Assembly: GCA_034766995.1 (NCBI GenBank)
Contig: CM068321.1
Coordinates: 12,541,526-12,605,525, forward strand
Source: Acanthacorydalis orientalis
Taxonomy: Eukaryota > Arthropoda > Insecta > Megaloptera > Corydalidae
Length of the DNA stretch: 64,000 bases
Direction of reading: 5' to 3'
The number at the start of each line of letters is the position of its first letter. Within the stretch, counting starts at the first letter, position 1. Position numbers and translations under genes: made by a program. The notes beneath the pieces were generated by a model. It saw nothing but the letters and a program-made list of their open reading frames with translations. It was not told the origin of the DNA and searched no databases. Shown in pieces: positions 62,885-64,000 of the stretch.

Positions 62885-63820
62885 TCAAGGCCGAATTATA
62901 TAATAAAATATATTCTTTGCTTCGCTTTTGATTTTTATGAGAATTATGTTTAGAAACTGATTAACTTGTATGAAAGTGTTCCTATATGGCTCGTATTGTG
63001 GACACGCACTTAATAGGTGTTGAATTGTTTCATTCACATTTAAATTATACATTAGGCACTTGTCCGTTTCACATATTTTATGAGTAATTCATTTATTGCT
63101 ATTGTAGTATTTCGCGCCCCTCAAGTCTTATTTAAGTTATGGTTCTGATATATTTTAGTGGTATATTAAATTTTAAGTATGGCTCGCAGTCTAAAAATGT
63201 AGGGTTCTTTATTTGTTTTATACAAAGTGCTATATTTCGAATTTTCTACCCATTCAATATCGTTTCTTATGCCCTCTTCAGATATATTGTTCATTATTTT
63301 CTCTATATAACTCGTTATTTCCATAGAGTTTTGGCTGATCCATAGTCGCAGGAATCCGTATTTATCTAGCGTATTCTGAATTTGGTCGCATCAATTATAT
63401 TTAGATAGATTGTTTGTCAAGTTGTTTAGTTTTAATAGTTTATCGTAGCACTTACGAAGGAAACAATGTCCGTCTATTTTTACTAATTTGGTCCAATATT
63501 TCATTGCTCTTTTGAATACGTCTTGTTCAAGTCTTTCTGGTCCTGTTTCGAGTCTAATTATATATCCAGGTGTACATTTTGTTAATGCCAAAAGCTTTTT
63601 GAAAAATAGTTATTTAATTTCTACTTGGTTGAAGAAACGCAAACCGCCAATTCCGGCACTGTAAAGTAATAAAGTATATATTAACGACTTGAAGAGCGTT
63701 AACCGTGATTCCCGATTGAGTTTTGCTGCTATCATTGTTTTCCAAATAGCCCTCATTGCCATTTTAGCCTTCGTTTGAAAATGGTTTACTGGATACAAAC
63801 AATTAATATGTTTTAATTAT
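62885..63820 (-). pseudogene. Non-LTR retrotransposon reverse transcriptase, decayed C-terminus
   Basis: Minus-strand frame. From about 63800 it reads Lys-Met-Ala-Met-Arg-Ala-Ile-Trp, then Thr-Leu-Phe-Lys-Ser-Leu-Ile-Tyr-Thr-Leu-Leu-Leu-Tyr-Ser-Ala, then (after an in-frame TAA at 63610-63612) Thr-Pro-Gly-Tyr-Ile-Ile-Arg. This matches the post-catalytic region of non-LTR elements common in ants and wasps. A TGA at 63391-63393, a TAA at 63166-63168 and a later frameshift follow. The end carries Cys-x4-Cys ... Glu-Thr-Ile-Gln-His-Leu-Leu-x3-Cys-Pro-x-Tyr, the terminal zinc-knuckle-like motif, and stops at 62885-62887. The catalytic FADD region is absent: the match fades above 63820 rather than being cut by the window edge. 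5'-truncated and inactive. Confidence 0.8.
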
Positions 63821-64000
63821 GAGCAAGTTGAAAGACAGAATATTCAAGAATTAAGAATATAGAAATAGAAAAATAATATTCATAATTTCTCAAAATTTAA
63901 TATTTTTTATTATTATTATTAATTATAAATATTCTTGTACATGAAACTTAGTAAACTCTAATTGGCTTTTTCAGTTGCATAGATTAACTTGATTTCAATT
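63821..64000. other. Right-edge AT-rich stretch, nothing seen
   Basis: No continuation of the reverse-transcriptase frame was recognised here; a TTATTATTATTATTA run lies near 63907. Confidence 0.5.

Overview
The window is AT-rich eukaryotic DNA, and its style of genes and mobile elements is that of an insect. A wasp, bee or ant is my best guess, from the type of non-LTR reverse-transcriptase relic at the right end and the mariner-type elements; this is inference and no species can be named. There are no bacterial operons, ribosome-binding sites, rRNA, tRNA or CRISPR arrays. More than fifty (TA)n arrays, roughly one per kilobase, punctuate the sequence and produce most of the apparent open frames (poly Ile-Tyr).

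One gene can be supported well. It lies on the plus strand and I assemble it from five exons: 38102-38107 (ATG AAG only), 54488-54784, 55866-56160, 58621-58827 and, less surely, 61782-61822. The first intron is about 16.4 kb. The joined frame is 281 residues: signal peptide, acidic pro-region, an Arg-Ile-Lys-Arg processing site, a basic amphipathic block containing six tandem seven-residue units with a Lys-Gly core, and a Ser/Gly/Pro/His-rich low-complexity tail. It looks like a secreted or extracellular-matrix/cuticle-type protein. I do not recognise its family. A GC-richer block just upstream (37798-38101) is the likely promoter and 5' UTR.

The left 37 kb holds no gene I can prove. It contains small GC-richer islands in otherwise very AT-rich DNA: three donor-bearing blocks at 9.0-9.3 kb (one ending ATG AAG|GT exactly like exon 1 of the gene), an unexplained island at 13.19-13.46 kb, a 34-codon ORF at 24.26 kb, and decayed mariner transposase pieces at 17.04-17.17 and 35.59-36.44 kb. 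The second piece is interrupted by a clean 356-bp hAT MITE with an 8-bp target duplication. There are also diverged tandem repeats at 7.2-7.7, 32.65-33.11 and 34.07-35.19 kb.

Within the gene's long first intron lie three copies of an ~80-bp palindromic mariner-type MITE family with TA duplications (42864, 43971, 53923), a GC-richer island open on the minus strand (40256-40432) and a double hairpin (52130-52229). Intron 3 contains another dead mariner transposase fragment. The right end (62885-63820) is the decayed C-terminal part of a non-LTR retrotransposon reverse transcriptase on the minus strand.
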